Source of the DNA: Polynucleobacter campilacus
Lineage (GTDB): Bacteria; Pseudomonadota; Gammaproteobacteria; Burkholderiales; Burkholderiaceae
Assembly (NCBI RefSeq): GCF_002206625.1
Contig: NZ_NGUP01000001.1
Span: 1-64,000 of the forward strand
Reading direction: 5' to 3'
Length of the DNA: 64,000 nt
Shown here: piece after piece, positions 20,215 through 29,161 of the stretch
How positions within the stretch are numbered: position 1 is the first letter of the stretch
Layout: each line of letters starts with the position of its first letter
The notes under the pieces: model-generated
What the model saw: only the letters and a program-made list of their open reading frames with translations
The model's database searches: none
What the model was told of the DNA's origin: nothing
Made by a program: the position numbers and the translations under genes

Positions 20215-21054
20215 ATGTTACCTTTAGAATGCCAAGGCTGTCATTCCCCTATTATTCAGTTTAATAGTGTTAACTTGCAACCATTATTTTCTAGATATTT
20301 AACTAAAAAGGATTTAATTAATAATTGGCATCAATGTCAAAATTGCTTATCTGTTTTCCGCAGTTGTTCAAAAACTTCTGATTATAAATATTCAGATAGT
20401 GAAATTTATATTCAGAAGGAATTTAGCAAGAGACTTTCTAACATATCTAGAATTACTGAATCAATTGATATTAATAGCATTATTTTTGATCTTGGAAGTG
20501 GTCCAGGAATTATTTCTAAAATTCTTTCTGATATGGGTTATCAGGTAATACAGGTTGAGCCAAGTCGAGATTCATTTTTTAAATCTATTCCTCAACTTAA
20601 AATTGACATTCAAACTTTTATAAACCAGGAAATTTGGAAGCAGTATCTTAAGCCAATGCAGAAAGCTTCAATCTTATTGATTGATGTTTTAGAGCATCTA
20701 CCCTTTAGCATTGACATTTTTAAGTTAAACAGTGATTCAAACCTTTCCACTGTTTATATTGAGACAGGTTGTGTCGATTATGCTTTTCCTTCTTTGAATA
20801 GATGGTATTATTTGGACTATTCTGATCATATATTCGTTCCCTCGATCAATTCAATTTATTCATCTTTCAATAATAATAATATTTCAATAGAGAGAATTTC
20901 AAATTCACTCAATAATTATAGTAAATTAAATAATTATTTTAGAAAGATAATTTATTATATTAATAAATTATCTTATTTAATATTTAATCGTGACATATTT
21001 TTAGTCCCAATTCGATCTATGCATGATCATATATCCATAACTATAAAGCCCTAG
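20215..21054 (+). CDS. SAM-dependent methyltransferase-like protein with N-terminal zinc ribbon
   Basis: 279 residues. CxxC occurs near residues 6-9 (ECQGC) and near 41-44 (CQNC), followed by a SAM-binding FDLGSGPGIISK motif near 90-101 and DVLEHLPF near 157. This is the third copy in the locus of the zinc-ribbon plus methyltransferase plan. The substrate is unknown. It starts immediately after the previous stop and ends 3 bp before the next gene, so it belongs to the same operon. Confidence 0.7.
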   Translation: MLPLECQGCHSPIIQFNSVNLQPLFSRYLTKKDLINNWHQCQNCLSVFRSCSKTSDYKYSDSEIYIQKEFSKRLSNISRITESIDINSIIFDLGSGPGIISKILSDMGYQVIQVEPSRDSFFKSIPQLKIDIQTFINQEIWKQYLKPMQKASILLIDVLEHLPFSIDIFKLNSDSNLSTVYIETGCVDYAFPSLNRWYYLDYSDHIFVPSINSIYSSFNNNNISIERISNSLNNYSKLNNYFRKIIYYINKLSYLIFNRDIFLVPIRSMHDHISITIKP

Positions 21055-21057
21055 TTA

Positions 21058-22260
21058 ATGAAAACTCTACTATTTATTTCTGAAGTTTTCTATCCTAGTG
21101 AATCTGCTACTAGTGTTTATATGGCTAAGATAGCACTTAAAATGACTTGTACTTTTAATGTTAAAGCTATTTGTATAGATTTTGAAAATAATCTTCCAAG
21201 GTTTGAAAATTTTAATGATATAAAAATTGAAAGAATAAATATACGTAAATTCAAAATTAATAACAAATTCATACGTATTATTCGTGGCCTTTATTCATCC
21301 TTCCTTCTTTTATGTAAAGCTCTTATAAATATCAGAAAAGATGATATTGTTTTTGTAGTAACAAACCCACCGCTCATCCCTGGTTTTATTGCGTTAATTT
21401 GTAAACTTAAAAAAGCAAAATGTATTATCAGAGTTGATGATGTATACCCGGAAGCTTTAATTATTTCGGGGGTCATTTCAAAAACTAGTTTTTTTTTACC
21501 AATATTACATTTTCTTTTCCGAGGCTTTTATTTTTTAGCCGACAAAGTAATAGTACTTGGTTCTGATATGGAGCACGTCATAAAATCAGGGCAAGTCAGT
21601 ACACATTTAAATACTCAGGTTATAAGAAATTGGGGTGATTCTGTTTCAGTTTTCCCATCTTCAAAATTTGAAAATGCAATTTTGAATTCACTTGGTATTT
21701 GTGATAAATTTGTTATTTTGATAGCAGGTACTGTTGGATATGTTCAGGGTGTTGATACAATTATTGAATCAGCAAAAATTTTGCAAAAAAAACATCCTGA
21801 TATATTATTTCTTTTTGTTGGTGGTGGATCTCAAGCTCAGTGGGTAAAAAGTCAAGTTATCGATTTTAGTCTTGATAATGTTATTTTTTTTGGAACATTA
21901 CCAAAAGCTGAACAAAATATATTTTTAAATGCCTGCGATGTTTCTTTGCTTGCATTGAAAAAAGATATGTTTGGAATTGGAGTGCCTAGTAGATTTTATA
22001 ATTATCTTGCTGCAGGCAAACCTGTTATTGCATCGGTCGACATTGATTCTGAAATTGCAGTAACCATCTTGGAAAACAATATTGGGTTTGTATCAAGCGC
22101 TGGTGATGCTCAAGCTCTAGTTGACGCTATTTTATGCGCCCTTAATCTTTCATCTGATGATTTAAAGTTGATGTCTCAAGCTGCAAGATCTTTGCTGATG
22201 AGGAAATATTCTGAAGATGTGATTGTTAATCAGTACAAAAATCTTTTTTTAAACACTTAA
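21058..22260 (+). CDS. Glycosyltransferase family 4 (WbuB-like)
   Basis: A 400-residue GT-B protein. The N-terminal domain begins LLFISEVFYPSESATSVYM, and NPPLIPGFIALICKLKKAK lies near residues 103-121. The C-terminal donor domain includes VILIAGTVGYVQGVDTIIESA near 222-242 and GVPSRFYNYLAAGKPVIASV near 308. The overall pattern resembles WbuB-type transferases often found next to N-acetyl-6-deoxyhexose synthesis genes. The acceptor is probably an undecaprenyl-linked sugar. It is the last strongly AT-rich gene of the block. Confidence 0.8.
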   Translation: MKTLLFISEVFYPSESATSVYMAKIALKMTCTFNVKAICIDFENNLPRFENFNDIKIERINIRKFKINNKFIRIIRGLYSSFLLLCKALINIRKDDIVFVVTNPPLIPGFIALICKLKKAKCIIRVDDVYPEALIISGVISKTSFFLPILHFLFRGFYFLADKVIVLGSDMEHVIKSGQVSTHLNTQVIRNWGDSVSVFPSSKFENAILNSLGICDKFVILIAGTVGYVQGVDTIIESAKILQKKHPDILFLFVGGGSQAQWVKSQVIDFSLDNVIFFGTLPKAEQNIFLNACDVSLLALKKDMFGIGVPSRFYNYLAAGKPVIASVDIDSEIAVTILENNIGFVSSAGDAQALVDAILCALNLSSDDLKLMSQAARSLLMRKYSEDVIVNQYKNLFLNT

Positions 22261-22277
22261 ACTTTATATTGGATTTT

Positions 22278-23210
22278 ATGAAAAAAATTTTAGTTACCGG
22301 TGGTGCGGGGTCGATTGGGACTAATTTGTGCAATGAATTACGTTCAAGGGGTCACACGGTCATTGCATGTGATTTGCTTAATAATGAGAGAAATGATTAT
22401 ATGCGTTGTGATGTTAGGCATATAAGACAGATTGAAATTCTTTTTGATCGGTATGGCCCATTTGATTTTGTTTATCACCTAGCTGCGGAGTATGGTCGTT
22501 GGAATGGAGAGGCTTATTTTGAAAATCTTTGGGAAACAAATCTCATAGGCACAAAAAATATTTTAAGAATGCAAGAACGTTTGGGTTTTAAGTTAATTTT
22601 TTTCTCATCCGCAGAAGTCTACGGCGACTATAGTGGGGTGATGAATGAGTCAGTTATGGTTGAGAACCCAATTTCCGATACTTACCAGATGAACGACTAT
22701 GCCATTACAAAATGGGCCGGTGAATTAATGTGCATGAATTCAGCGTCAATGTTTGACTCTGAAATAGTGCGTGTTAGGCCTGTAAATTGTTATGGTCCCC
22801 ATGAGGAATACACACCTTTTAGAGGCTTTATTCCTAAATTTATTTTTCATGCCCTTAACGACAAGCGGATAACTGTACACAGCGGACATAAACGTATCAT
22901 TGATTACGTTGGCGATACATGTAGAACTGTAGCAAATATCACTGATAATTTTTTACCTGGAAAGGCTTACAACGTAGGTGGTAAAACTGAATGGGAAAGA
23001 AGCATTGAAGATTATGCCCAAATAGTTATTGAGGCGACTGGTGCAAGCAAGTCATTATTGGATATCAAGGACCCTGAAAGATTTACCACGGAGGTTAAAA
23101 CAATTGATTTTTCTGAATCCATTAAAGATTTAGATCATCAGCCTATTGTAGCCCCTGAGGAGGGTATAGCTAAGACTGTTCACTGGATGAAGAAACATTA
23201 CGGTATCTAA
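22278..23210 (+). CDS. NAD-dependent epimerase/dehydratase
   Basis: Extended SDR sugar-nucleotide enzyme. I start it at the ATG 9 bp inside the longest frame (310 residues) because MKKILVTGGAGSIG is the normal family beginning and the upstream TTG has no ribosome site. The dinucleotide motif GGAGSIG is at residues ~8-14, with SSAEVYG and the catalytic YAITK near 141. The exact reaction (epimerase, decarboxylase or dehydratase) cannot be read from sequence. Composition is less AT-rich than upstream, marking a composition step within the operon. Confidence 0.8.
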   Translation: MKKILVTGGAGSIGTNLCNELRSRGHTVIACDLLNNERNDYMRCDVRHIRQIEILFDRYGPFDFVYHLAAEYGRWNGEAYFENLWETNLIGTKNILRMQERLGFKLIFFSSAEVYGDYSGVMNESVMVENPISDTYQMNDYAITKWAGELMCMNSASMFDSEIVRVRPVNCYGPHEEYTPFRGFIPKFIFHALNDKRITVHSGHKRIIDYVGDTCRTVANITDNFLPGKAYNVGGKTEWERSIEDYAQIVIEATGASKSLLDIKDPERFTTEVKTIDFSESIKDLDHQPIVAPEEGIAKTVHWMKKHYGI

Positions 23211-23211
23211 A

Positions 23212-24408
23212 TTGGTTAAAAAATTTCATGTTTTAATTGTTTTTGGTACAAGGCCAGAGGCTATTAAAATGGTACCCGTCATCAAAGCGCTAAAAGCTGT
23301 GCCTACCTTAGAAATAAAGGTTTGTGTAACTGGACAGCATAGGCAAATGCTGGATCAGGTATTAAATTTGTTTGATATAAAGCCAGATATTGATTTAAAT
23401 ATCATGAAGCCTTCCCAAACTCTTTCAGACATTACGGCCTCTATATTGCTTGGGCTTAACGCTGTATTTGCGGATCATCGCCCCGATCTTCTGTTGGTTC
23501 ATGGGGATACTACAAGTGCTTGTGCTGCAGCATTGGCTGCATATTACTTTCAAATACCAGTTGGACATGTAGAGGCTGGTTTGAGGACCGGCGATATCAA
23601 TTCACCCTGGCCTGAAGAGGGGAGCAGGCAAATTATCGGACGACTAAGTTCCTTGCATTTTGCCCCTACCAAAAGCTGTAAGGCAAACTTGATGAATGAA
23701 GGTATTTCGGAGTCAAAGATTTATGTAACCGGCAATACGGTAATAGATAGCTTATTAATTACTTTAAATGGTTTAAATAAGTCTAAGGAACAGTTATCTA
23801 ACATTAAAAGTGAGTTGGAAAAAATTTCTCCTGAAGTATTGGAGCGATCTGATGATTGGAAAAGCGGTAAACGTAAATTAATTCTTATAACAGGTCATCG
23901 TAGAGAAAATTTTGGAGATGGCGTTTTAAATTTGTGTTCCGCATTAACTCAGCTTACAGCTGCTCATGAGGATATTGATTTTGTTTATCCAGTACATATG
24001 AATCCAAATATCCACAAGGTTGTTAACAGCGAACTCCATGGAGTCGGCAATATTTTCTTGATTCCCCCTTTGGATTATTTAATTTTTGTGTATCTTATGT
24101 CTCTATCCCACATTATCATAACTGATAGCGGTGGAATACAAGAGGAGGCCCCAAGTTTAGGCAAGCCCGTTTTGGTAATGCGGGATTCAACAGAGAGACC
24201 AGAGGCAATTGAAGCTGGCACTGCTAAATTGATCGGGATGCGAGCAGCTAATATTGTGTCGGCTGTTAAAGAATTGCTGGTATATCCAGATAGTTACTCT
24301 ACTATGTCGAATGCTAGTAATCCATATGGTGACGGTACAACTGGCAAACAAATTGCAGAAATCATTGCAAATTACGCACTTAAAAAGGAAGAAAATGAAT
24401 TCAAATAA
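23212..24408 (+). CDS. wecB: UDP-N-acetylglucosamine 2-epimerase (non-hydrolysing)
   Basis: Interconverts UDP-GlcNAc and UDP-ManNAc in the cytoplasm. Signatures are FGTRPEAIKMVPVIKAL at residues ~9-25, GHVEAGLRTGD near 119 with catalytic acidic residues, GHRRENFGDG near 226, and TDSGGIQEEAP near 304. At 398 residues it is slightly longer than E. coli WecB (376). Translation probably begins at TTG one base after the previous stop. No WecC dehydrogenase is next to it, so ManNAc itself or an epimerised derivative may be the end product. Confidence 0.92.
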   Translation: MVKKFHVLIVFGTRPEAIKMVPVIKALKAVPTLEIKVCVTGQHRQMLDQVLNLFDIKPDIDLNIMKPSQTLSDITASILLGLNAVFADHRPDLLLVHGDTTSACAAALAAYYFQIPVGHVEAGLRTGDINSPWPEEGSRQIIGRLSSLHFAPTKSCKANLMNEGISESKIYVTGNTVIDSLLITLNGLNKSKEQLSNIKSELEKISPEVLERSDDWKSGKRKLILITGHRRENFGDGVLNLCSALTQLTAAHEDIDFVYPVHMNPNIHKVVNSELHGVGNIFLIPPLDYLIFVYLMSLSHIIITDSGGIQEEAPSLGKPVLVMRDSTERPEAIEAGTAKLIGMRAANIVSAVKELLVYPDSYSTMSNASNPYGDGTTGKQIAEIIANYALKKEENEFK

Positions 24409-25498
24409 TAAGCGACTAGTATGGGTTGAGGAATATTTAACAAAAGCAAATTTTGATCCTGAGTTAAAAAATTACTATTCAGGTAAATCAATCCTTATAA
24501 CTGGTGGAGCGGGAGGAATTGGAAGTAATTTACTGATAGCTCTTTCTAGTTTGGTTGGCGATGATGGAAAAATTACAGTTTTAGATAATCTATCATCAAT
24601 TAAGATAAAAAATCCATGGAATGTTTTGCCCTTAAAAAATGTTCAATTTGTCTTAGGCGATATTAGGTCTGATATAGATCTAAAAAGAGTTTTTAAAAAT
24701 CCTCCAACTATAATTTTTCACCTAGCAGCTTTTTTTGCAAATCAAAATTCTGTTGACTATCCAGAAATTTCTGCAGAAGTAGACATAATAGGACACATCA
24801 AGCTATTAGAGTATGCTCAACTTAGTAAAGTAGAGAGGTTTGTTTATGCGTCTTCGGGTTGTGCGATATATGGGAGCTATCCACAAATGCCCTTAAAGGA
24901 AGACTTTATTTCAATGCATCTTACAACTCCTTATCAGATAAACAAAATGACGGGTGAAATGTATTGTAATTATTACGCTCACAATTTTGGAATGAATATT
25001 GTTAATTGCCGTTTCTTTAATTCATATGGCCCAGGAGAGGTGCCGGGTCAGTACCGAAATGTAATTCCTAATTTTATTTATTGGGCCATGAAGGGACAGC
25101 CATTACCCATTACTGGAACGGGTGAAGAAACTAGAGACTTTACTTATGTCTTAGATCTTGTTCAGGGCTTGGTTAGGGCGGGTTTCTATAAGGAGGCTAT
25201 TGGTCAAAACTTCAACTTAGCCGCTGGCCGCGAAATAAATATTAAGAATATGGCTGAATTAGTTAATGAAGTCACTGGAAATAAATCACCAATTGAATTT
25301 ATCCCTAGAAGAAAATGGGACACTAAACCACGCTTACTTGCATCTATTGATAAGGCCAAGGATCTACTTGGATATATGCCAATTGCAAATTTTGATGAGG
25401 GTTTTCAAGAGAATCTTGAATGGTTTTCTGATAATTGGGAGATGATTCAGGAATACGCTGATTTTCCACCAGGAATTTCAAGTGCACTTAAGGGATGA
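24395..25498 (+). CDS. NAD-dependent epimerase/dehydratase (UDP-glucose 4-epimerase-like)
   Basis: 367 residues from the ATG that overlaps the wecB end by 14 bp and has AAGGAAG upstream; a longer frame entirely inside wecB is rejected as start. After a ~30-residue leader come GGAGGIGSN near 37-45, HLAAFFANQNSVDYP, SSGCAIYG, and YQINK as the YxxxK pair near 180. NSYGPGEVPGQYRNVIPNF follows, as in GalE/UDP-glucuronate decarboxylase relatives. The substrate is unknown, probably the sugar nucleotide made by neighbouring enzymes. Confidence 0.8.
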   Translation: MNSNNKRLVWVEEYLTKANFDPELKNYYSGKSILITGGAGGIGSNLLIALSSLVGDDGKITVLDNLSSIKIKNPWNVLPLKNVQFVLGDIRSDIDLKRVFKNPPTIIFHLAAFFANQNSVDYPEISAEVDIIGHIKLLEYAQLSKVERFVYASSGCAIYGSYPQMPLKEDFISMHLTTPYQINKMTGEMYCNYYAHNFGMNIVNCRFFNSYGPGEVPGQYRNVIPNFIYWAMKGQPLPITGTGEETRDFTYVLDLVQGLVRAGFYKEAIGQNFNLAAGREINIKNMAELVNEVTGNKSPIEFIPRRKWDTKPRLLASIDKAKDLLGYMPIANFDEGFQENLEWFSDNWEMIQEYADFPPGISSALKG

Positions 25499-25528
25499 TT
25501 ATAAATTTGATAATTTTCTGGTCAATCT

Positions 25529-26533
25529 ATGCATAGTGCATCTGTAGCAATCATCGGAGGCAGTGGTTTTATTGGCACTCGATTAGCGTTGCGTTTGCAA
25601 GACTCAATTGGTGAAAGTCAGTTTTCTATAATTGATAAAACTGAAAGTAGACAATTTCCAATTCAATTTCGGTATGCTGATGTTAGATCCTTAGTAGATT
25701 TAAAAAAGGCTTTTTCAAGCGAACAATGCCTGATAAATCTTGCTGCTGAGCATCGAGATGATGTAAGTCCTAAATCTTTATATTCGGATGTAAATGTTTT
25801 TGGTGCAAAAAATGTCTGTGAATTAGCGCGTATAAATGGAATTACTACTATTGTCTTTACAAGCACTGTAGCAGTATATGGTTTTGCTCCCCTTGGAACT
25901 AATGAGTCTGGAAAGATTGCCCCTTTTAATGACTATGGTTCTACAAAGTGGGAGGCTGAGCAAGTTTACAAGGAATGGCAGTCTGAAAATCCCCAAAGGC
26001 GGACCTTGGTTATCATCCGTCCGACAGTAGTTTTCGGCGAAAGCAATAGGGGCAATGTTTATAATTTACTGAAGCAAATTGCCTCTGGTAAGTTTGTGAT
26101 GGTTGGCGATGGCTCAAACCGAAAATCAATAGCTTATGTTGAGAATGTTGCTGCATTTTTAGAGCATGCATTAACTTTCAAGCCAGGTGCTTATATCTAT
26201 AACTATATTGATAAGCCTGATTTCACAATGAATACTTTGGTTGTGCATGTCAATAAGTTATTGGGCAGGTCTACTGCTATTAAATTAAGACTGCCATTCT
26301 CTTTTGGTCTTTTAATTGGAGCCTGTTTTGATTTGGTAGTAAAAATTACTGGTAAAAAATTTCCTATTAGCGCAATTAGAGTTAAAAAGTTTTGTGCTAA
26401 TTCAGTATATGAGTCGGCAGTTGATTCAACGGGTTTCATTCCGCCTGTTCCTTTAATGGATGCAATTGAAAAGACAGTTCGCTTCGAGTTTATTGAAGAC
26501 CATAAAAACGAACAGGTTTTCTATTCTGAATAG
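25529..26533 (+). CDS. NAD-dependent epimerase/dehydratase
   Basis: 334 residues with IIGGSGFIGTRLA at ~8-20, INLAAEHRDDV near 70, STVAVYG and YGSTK (catalytic YxxxK) near 137. RPTVVFGESNRGNVYNLL follows. Proteins of this type commonly sit beside WecA/WbpL-type initiating transferases and act on the UDP-N-acetylhexosamine to be transferred. Here the transferase at 27886 is opposite in orientation and separated by recombinase debris. It is the last gene of the polysaccharide operon. Confidence 0.8.
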   Translation: MHSASVAIIGGSGFIGTRLALRLQDSIGESQFSIIDKTESRQFPIQFRYADVRSLVDLKKAFSSEQCLINLAAEHRDDVSPKSLYSDVNVFGAKNVCELARINGITTIVFTSTVAVYGFAPLGTNESGKIAPFNDYGSTKWEAEQVYKEWQSENPQRRTLVIIRPTVVFGESNRGNVYNLLKQIASGKFVMVGDGSNRKSIAYVENVAAFLEHALTFKPGAYIYNYIDKPDFTMNTLVVHVNKLLGRSTAIKLRLPFSFGLLIGACFDLVVKITGKKFPISAIRVKKFCANSVYESAVDSTGFIPPVPLMDAIEKTVRFEFIEDHKNEQVFYSE

Positions 26534-26578
26534 TGATTTTATATATTAGTTCTATCTAAATTTTTTATGTAAATAGAC

Positions 26579-27481
26579 TTAAGCCATAGGATTCCCTTTC
26601 TCCACATATCTCATGACTGTATCAGTCTTTGACCATCTTCCGCGCTACATAATGATTGGCATGCTTGCTCTAGAATTGAGTAAATCTTGAGCTGCGCCTA
26701 CTCGCATCGAGTGACCACTTATCCCCTAAATCTCCAACTCATTTAATCCAGCGTTTCTAGTAATCTTCTTGTAGATGCGATTAATCTGACCTGCCCCAAT
26801 TTGTTAGCTTATATCTAGGGACCTGTTTAGTCCACAAAAAAGTATTTCCTGCTCTGCTGGAAGTTCTTTCATCCACTCAAGCAAAACTAGGTGAGCCCTT
26901 TGACTTAGGTGTAGCCATCTTCCTATGGAGTCTTGATCGGTCTTGCTTTTTCTCAAGAGAATAGATGAGGTCTCAATACCATTTTTAATATTGATTTTGA
27001 CATCCTTGACTTGAAGCGATATTAGTTCACTACGCCTGCATAAGTATCATATGCAACTAGTAATAGAGCTCTATCTCGAATGGCTCTAATGGAGTCATCG
27101 GTAGCTAGTAACATCTTATCTAGATTATAGGCATTGATACTGCCGGCCTGGCTACAGGAGCGTCCTAGTTTCCTATGCATCCTTCGCATCTCAAGCACCA
27201 CACCTGGATCTTTCGTAGGATCCACAAAACGGATCAGTTTATGAATAGTTGCTAGTTCAGCAATTGATCTGCGAATGCTTGAGGATGATCTACCCTCAAC
27301 AAATTGACTCAATAAACTTAGTTAAAGTTATTAGGCTGGCAGGTAGAGGATATTGCGCATGCAAAATACAAAAATTTATAAATTCATTAAAGTCGGCCTT
27401 ATAAGCTCTGATACTAGAGGGGGCATAAGCTCCTTCAATTTTTGAAAGCGTGACAGCCAACATTTCTCTGGGATTTGTCAT
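26579..27481 (-). pseudogene. Decayed tyrosine recombinase/integrase
   Basis: Read on the minus strand, the segment from 27481 downward encodes a recombinase core-binding domain (MTNPREMLAVTLSKIEGAYAP...). A frameshift occurs near 27300, after which the next frame continues the same domain. A second shift near 27025 leads into a catalytic domain beginning RSELISLQVKDV (active-site Arg). In-frame stops follow near 26813, 26727 and 26647. The catalytic box GHSMRVGAAQDL (His..Arg) near 26710 and a terminal RYVEKGNPMA are still recognisable. An integrase relic at the edge of the imported-looking glycan cassette fits past mobility. Confidence 0.88.
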
Positions 27482-27715
27482 GACACTTCAGAGCAAATCC
27501 GTGCGGCACGTCAAATGATTCGAATGACGGCAGAGTGATTGGCTGTAATTTCGGGTGTAGGGGTAGCCACAATTCGCACGTATGAGCTGATGTTCGTCGT
27601 TCCAGCTTGCAATGCCCGATCTGTGTAGGCTGTTCAGAATGCTTTGGAAGAGGCTGGCATTGAATTTGTTGGGACTCCAGAGGATCGTTCAGGCGTCAGA
27701 CTTCGGAATAAATAA
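27482..27715 (+). pseudogene. Decayed XRE-type helix-turn-helix regulator
   Basis: In the frame starting near 27482 the sequence reads IRAARQMIRMTAE, stop, LAVISGVGVATIRTYE, then ARSV, stop, AVQNALEEAGIEF and GTPEDRSGVRLRNK. This matches the small (~70-residue) XRE family that ends in AGIEF-x-x-x-GVRLR. The two internal stops and the loss of a clean start make it non-functional as read. It abuts the integrase relic head to head, so both probably derive from one element. Confidence 0.8.
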
Positions 27716-27885
27716 GCGTTATTAGGTAAGTCTTGGTGAGGGCGGCTAGCTCACCTTAAAACGGGGTTGGTGCCACTCACATTCATAACTATATGAATAT
27801 AATAAACTTCTTTCTGTTTAGACTTTAGGCAATTAATTGGCTTTCTAAATACATATATCAACCTCTGGCTATTCTCTGGTAATGA
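27716..27885. other. Short gap between element remnant and wecA-like gene
   Basis: No gene seen. A small inverted repeat GGTGAG...CTCACC lies near 27733-27753 without a T-run, so I do not call it a terminator. Confidence 0.4.
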
Positions 27886-28956
27886 TTACAGATGCATCCA
27901 ACGTGGCGTCTTAAATTTCACAATCCTCGTGTAAATCCACAGATAAGAAATGATAAATAGTGCGCATGCAGCTATCAGGATAGAAGTTGATTTCCACCAT
28001 AGCACTGCTGGTGTAATTGATAGCCCTGCTAGGAGCCACAAATAGGGAGCTGTTCTGGCGTTTGCTGACAGTGCACTATCAAAATGCTTGGCTTGCAAGA
28101 TTCGGCGATAGATCAGTGTATGAAAGTGAATCCCATCAGGCATGCCAGGGCTTTTACCTTGATGAATTCTTCTTCTATAGATGGTAAATAGGGTTTCCAT
28201 AATGGGATAGCCATTAATCAATAGGGCAAACCAGGGCGATACTTCAGGATGCCTGGCGCATAGCCAGATGCTCAAGGCTGCAATCCAAAAGCCAATCAGA
28301 TAGGCGCCGCCATCTCCTAAAAAAATGAGGCCTAGCGGATAGTTCCAAATAAAAAATCCTAAGATTGCACCGGCCATCACCAGACTTAGAAAAATAATGG
28401 TGGTATCACCCAATACGTAGCCAATATAAGCAATGGCTAATAAGGTGATGATGCCCACCATGCTCGAGAGTCCATTAAAGCCATCAATAATATTGTAGGC
28501 ATTCGCTAGGCCTGTGATGGCGACAATGGTGAAGACGATGCCAAAAAATGGAATGGCAAATAAGAAATCTAAAAAAGGGATTCCCAAGGAAGTGATCTCT
28601 ATTCCTAGAAGATATATTGCGCAGGCTGCCGAGACAGCGGTAAACAAAAGACGTTGCCTAACACTAATTTTTTTAGTGAGATCTTCAGTTAGGCCAATTG
28701 CAAAAGTAGGGATGGCGCAAAGCAAGAGAATGAGCTCTGTATTGCCTATCCCTAAGTCAAGAGTCTTAATGAGGATGGCGGCAAAAAGACCAGCAGCAAT
28801 ACTCATTCCACCAATTCTGGGGACAACTGTTTTATGAAACTTCTGGGGTCCGAAAAGATCTGAGTCTGCGGTAAAGTGCAGATGTAAATGCTTAAAACGA
28901 ATAATCAATAGTGTCATCGCAAACGACGTGAGAAAGGCGGCTATTAATCCAGACAT
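27886..28956 (-). CDS. MraY/WecA-family undecaprenyl-phosphate N-acetylhexosamine-1-phosphate transferase
   Basis: Polytopic enzyme (356 residues, about ten helices) that transfers a HexNAc-1-phosphate from a UDP-sugar to undecaprenyl phosphate, starting O-antigen or similar glycan synthesis at the inner membrane. NAYNIIDGFNGLSSM near residue 150 and FLGDGGAYLIGF near 213-224 are the Mg-binding Asp motifs. A cytosolic loop with a GIHFHTLIYRR His motif lies near 275. It resembles WecA/WbpL rather than MraY. A run of ten G/C bases lies 45-54 bp upstream of its start. Confidence 0.88.
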   Translation of the reverse strand: MSGLIAAFLTSFAMTLLIIRFKHLHLHFTADSDLFGPQKFHKTVVPRIGGMSIAAGLFAAILIKTLDLGIGNTELILLLCAIPTFAIGLTEDLTKKISVRQRLLFTAVSAACAIYLLGIEITSLGIPFLDFLFAIPFFGIVFTIVAITGLANAYNIIDGFNGLSSMVGIITLLAIAYIGYVLGDTTIIFLSLVMAGAILGFFIWNYPLGLIFLGDGGAYLIGFWIAALSIWLCARHPEVSPWFALLINGYPIMETLFTIYRRRIHQGKSPGMPDGIHFHTLIYRRILQAKHFDSALSANARTAPYLWLLAGLSITPAVLWWKSTSILIAACALFIISYLWIYTRIVKFKTPRWMHL

Positions 28957-29000
28957 ATATTTATTATAGAATTAATTAGTATTATTTTTTGTGAATTTCT

Positions 29001-29010
29001 CCCCCCCCCC
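29001..29010. repeat. Homopolymeric C10 tract
   Basis: Ten consecutive C bases lie between the divergent wecA-like (start 28956, minus) and DUF3108 (start 29162, plus) genes, in a region expected to hold the wecA-like promoter. Such tracts are prone to length change. Confidence 0.95.
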
Positions 29011-29161
29011 GATATTTCAAAAAATACTCTTTTATGAAGGTTTTAGCTAGTTTTCACTATGAAAATGTGTGCCTAAGGGTGTACAGGCAATGCATTAGAT
29101 GATGGCCCAACAAAGAAAATGCTCTTGGCATTGCCCTGGGACCTTAATTTAAAATACCAAT

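Noticed and set aside
24254..24394. N-terminal extension of the epimerase at 24395
   Set aside because: It lies wholly inside wecB in another frame; the ATG at 24395 has a good ribosome site and gives the normal length.
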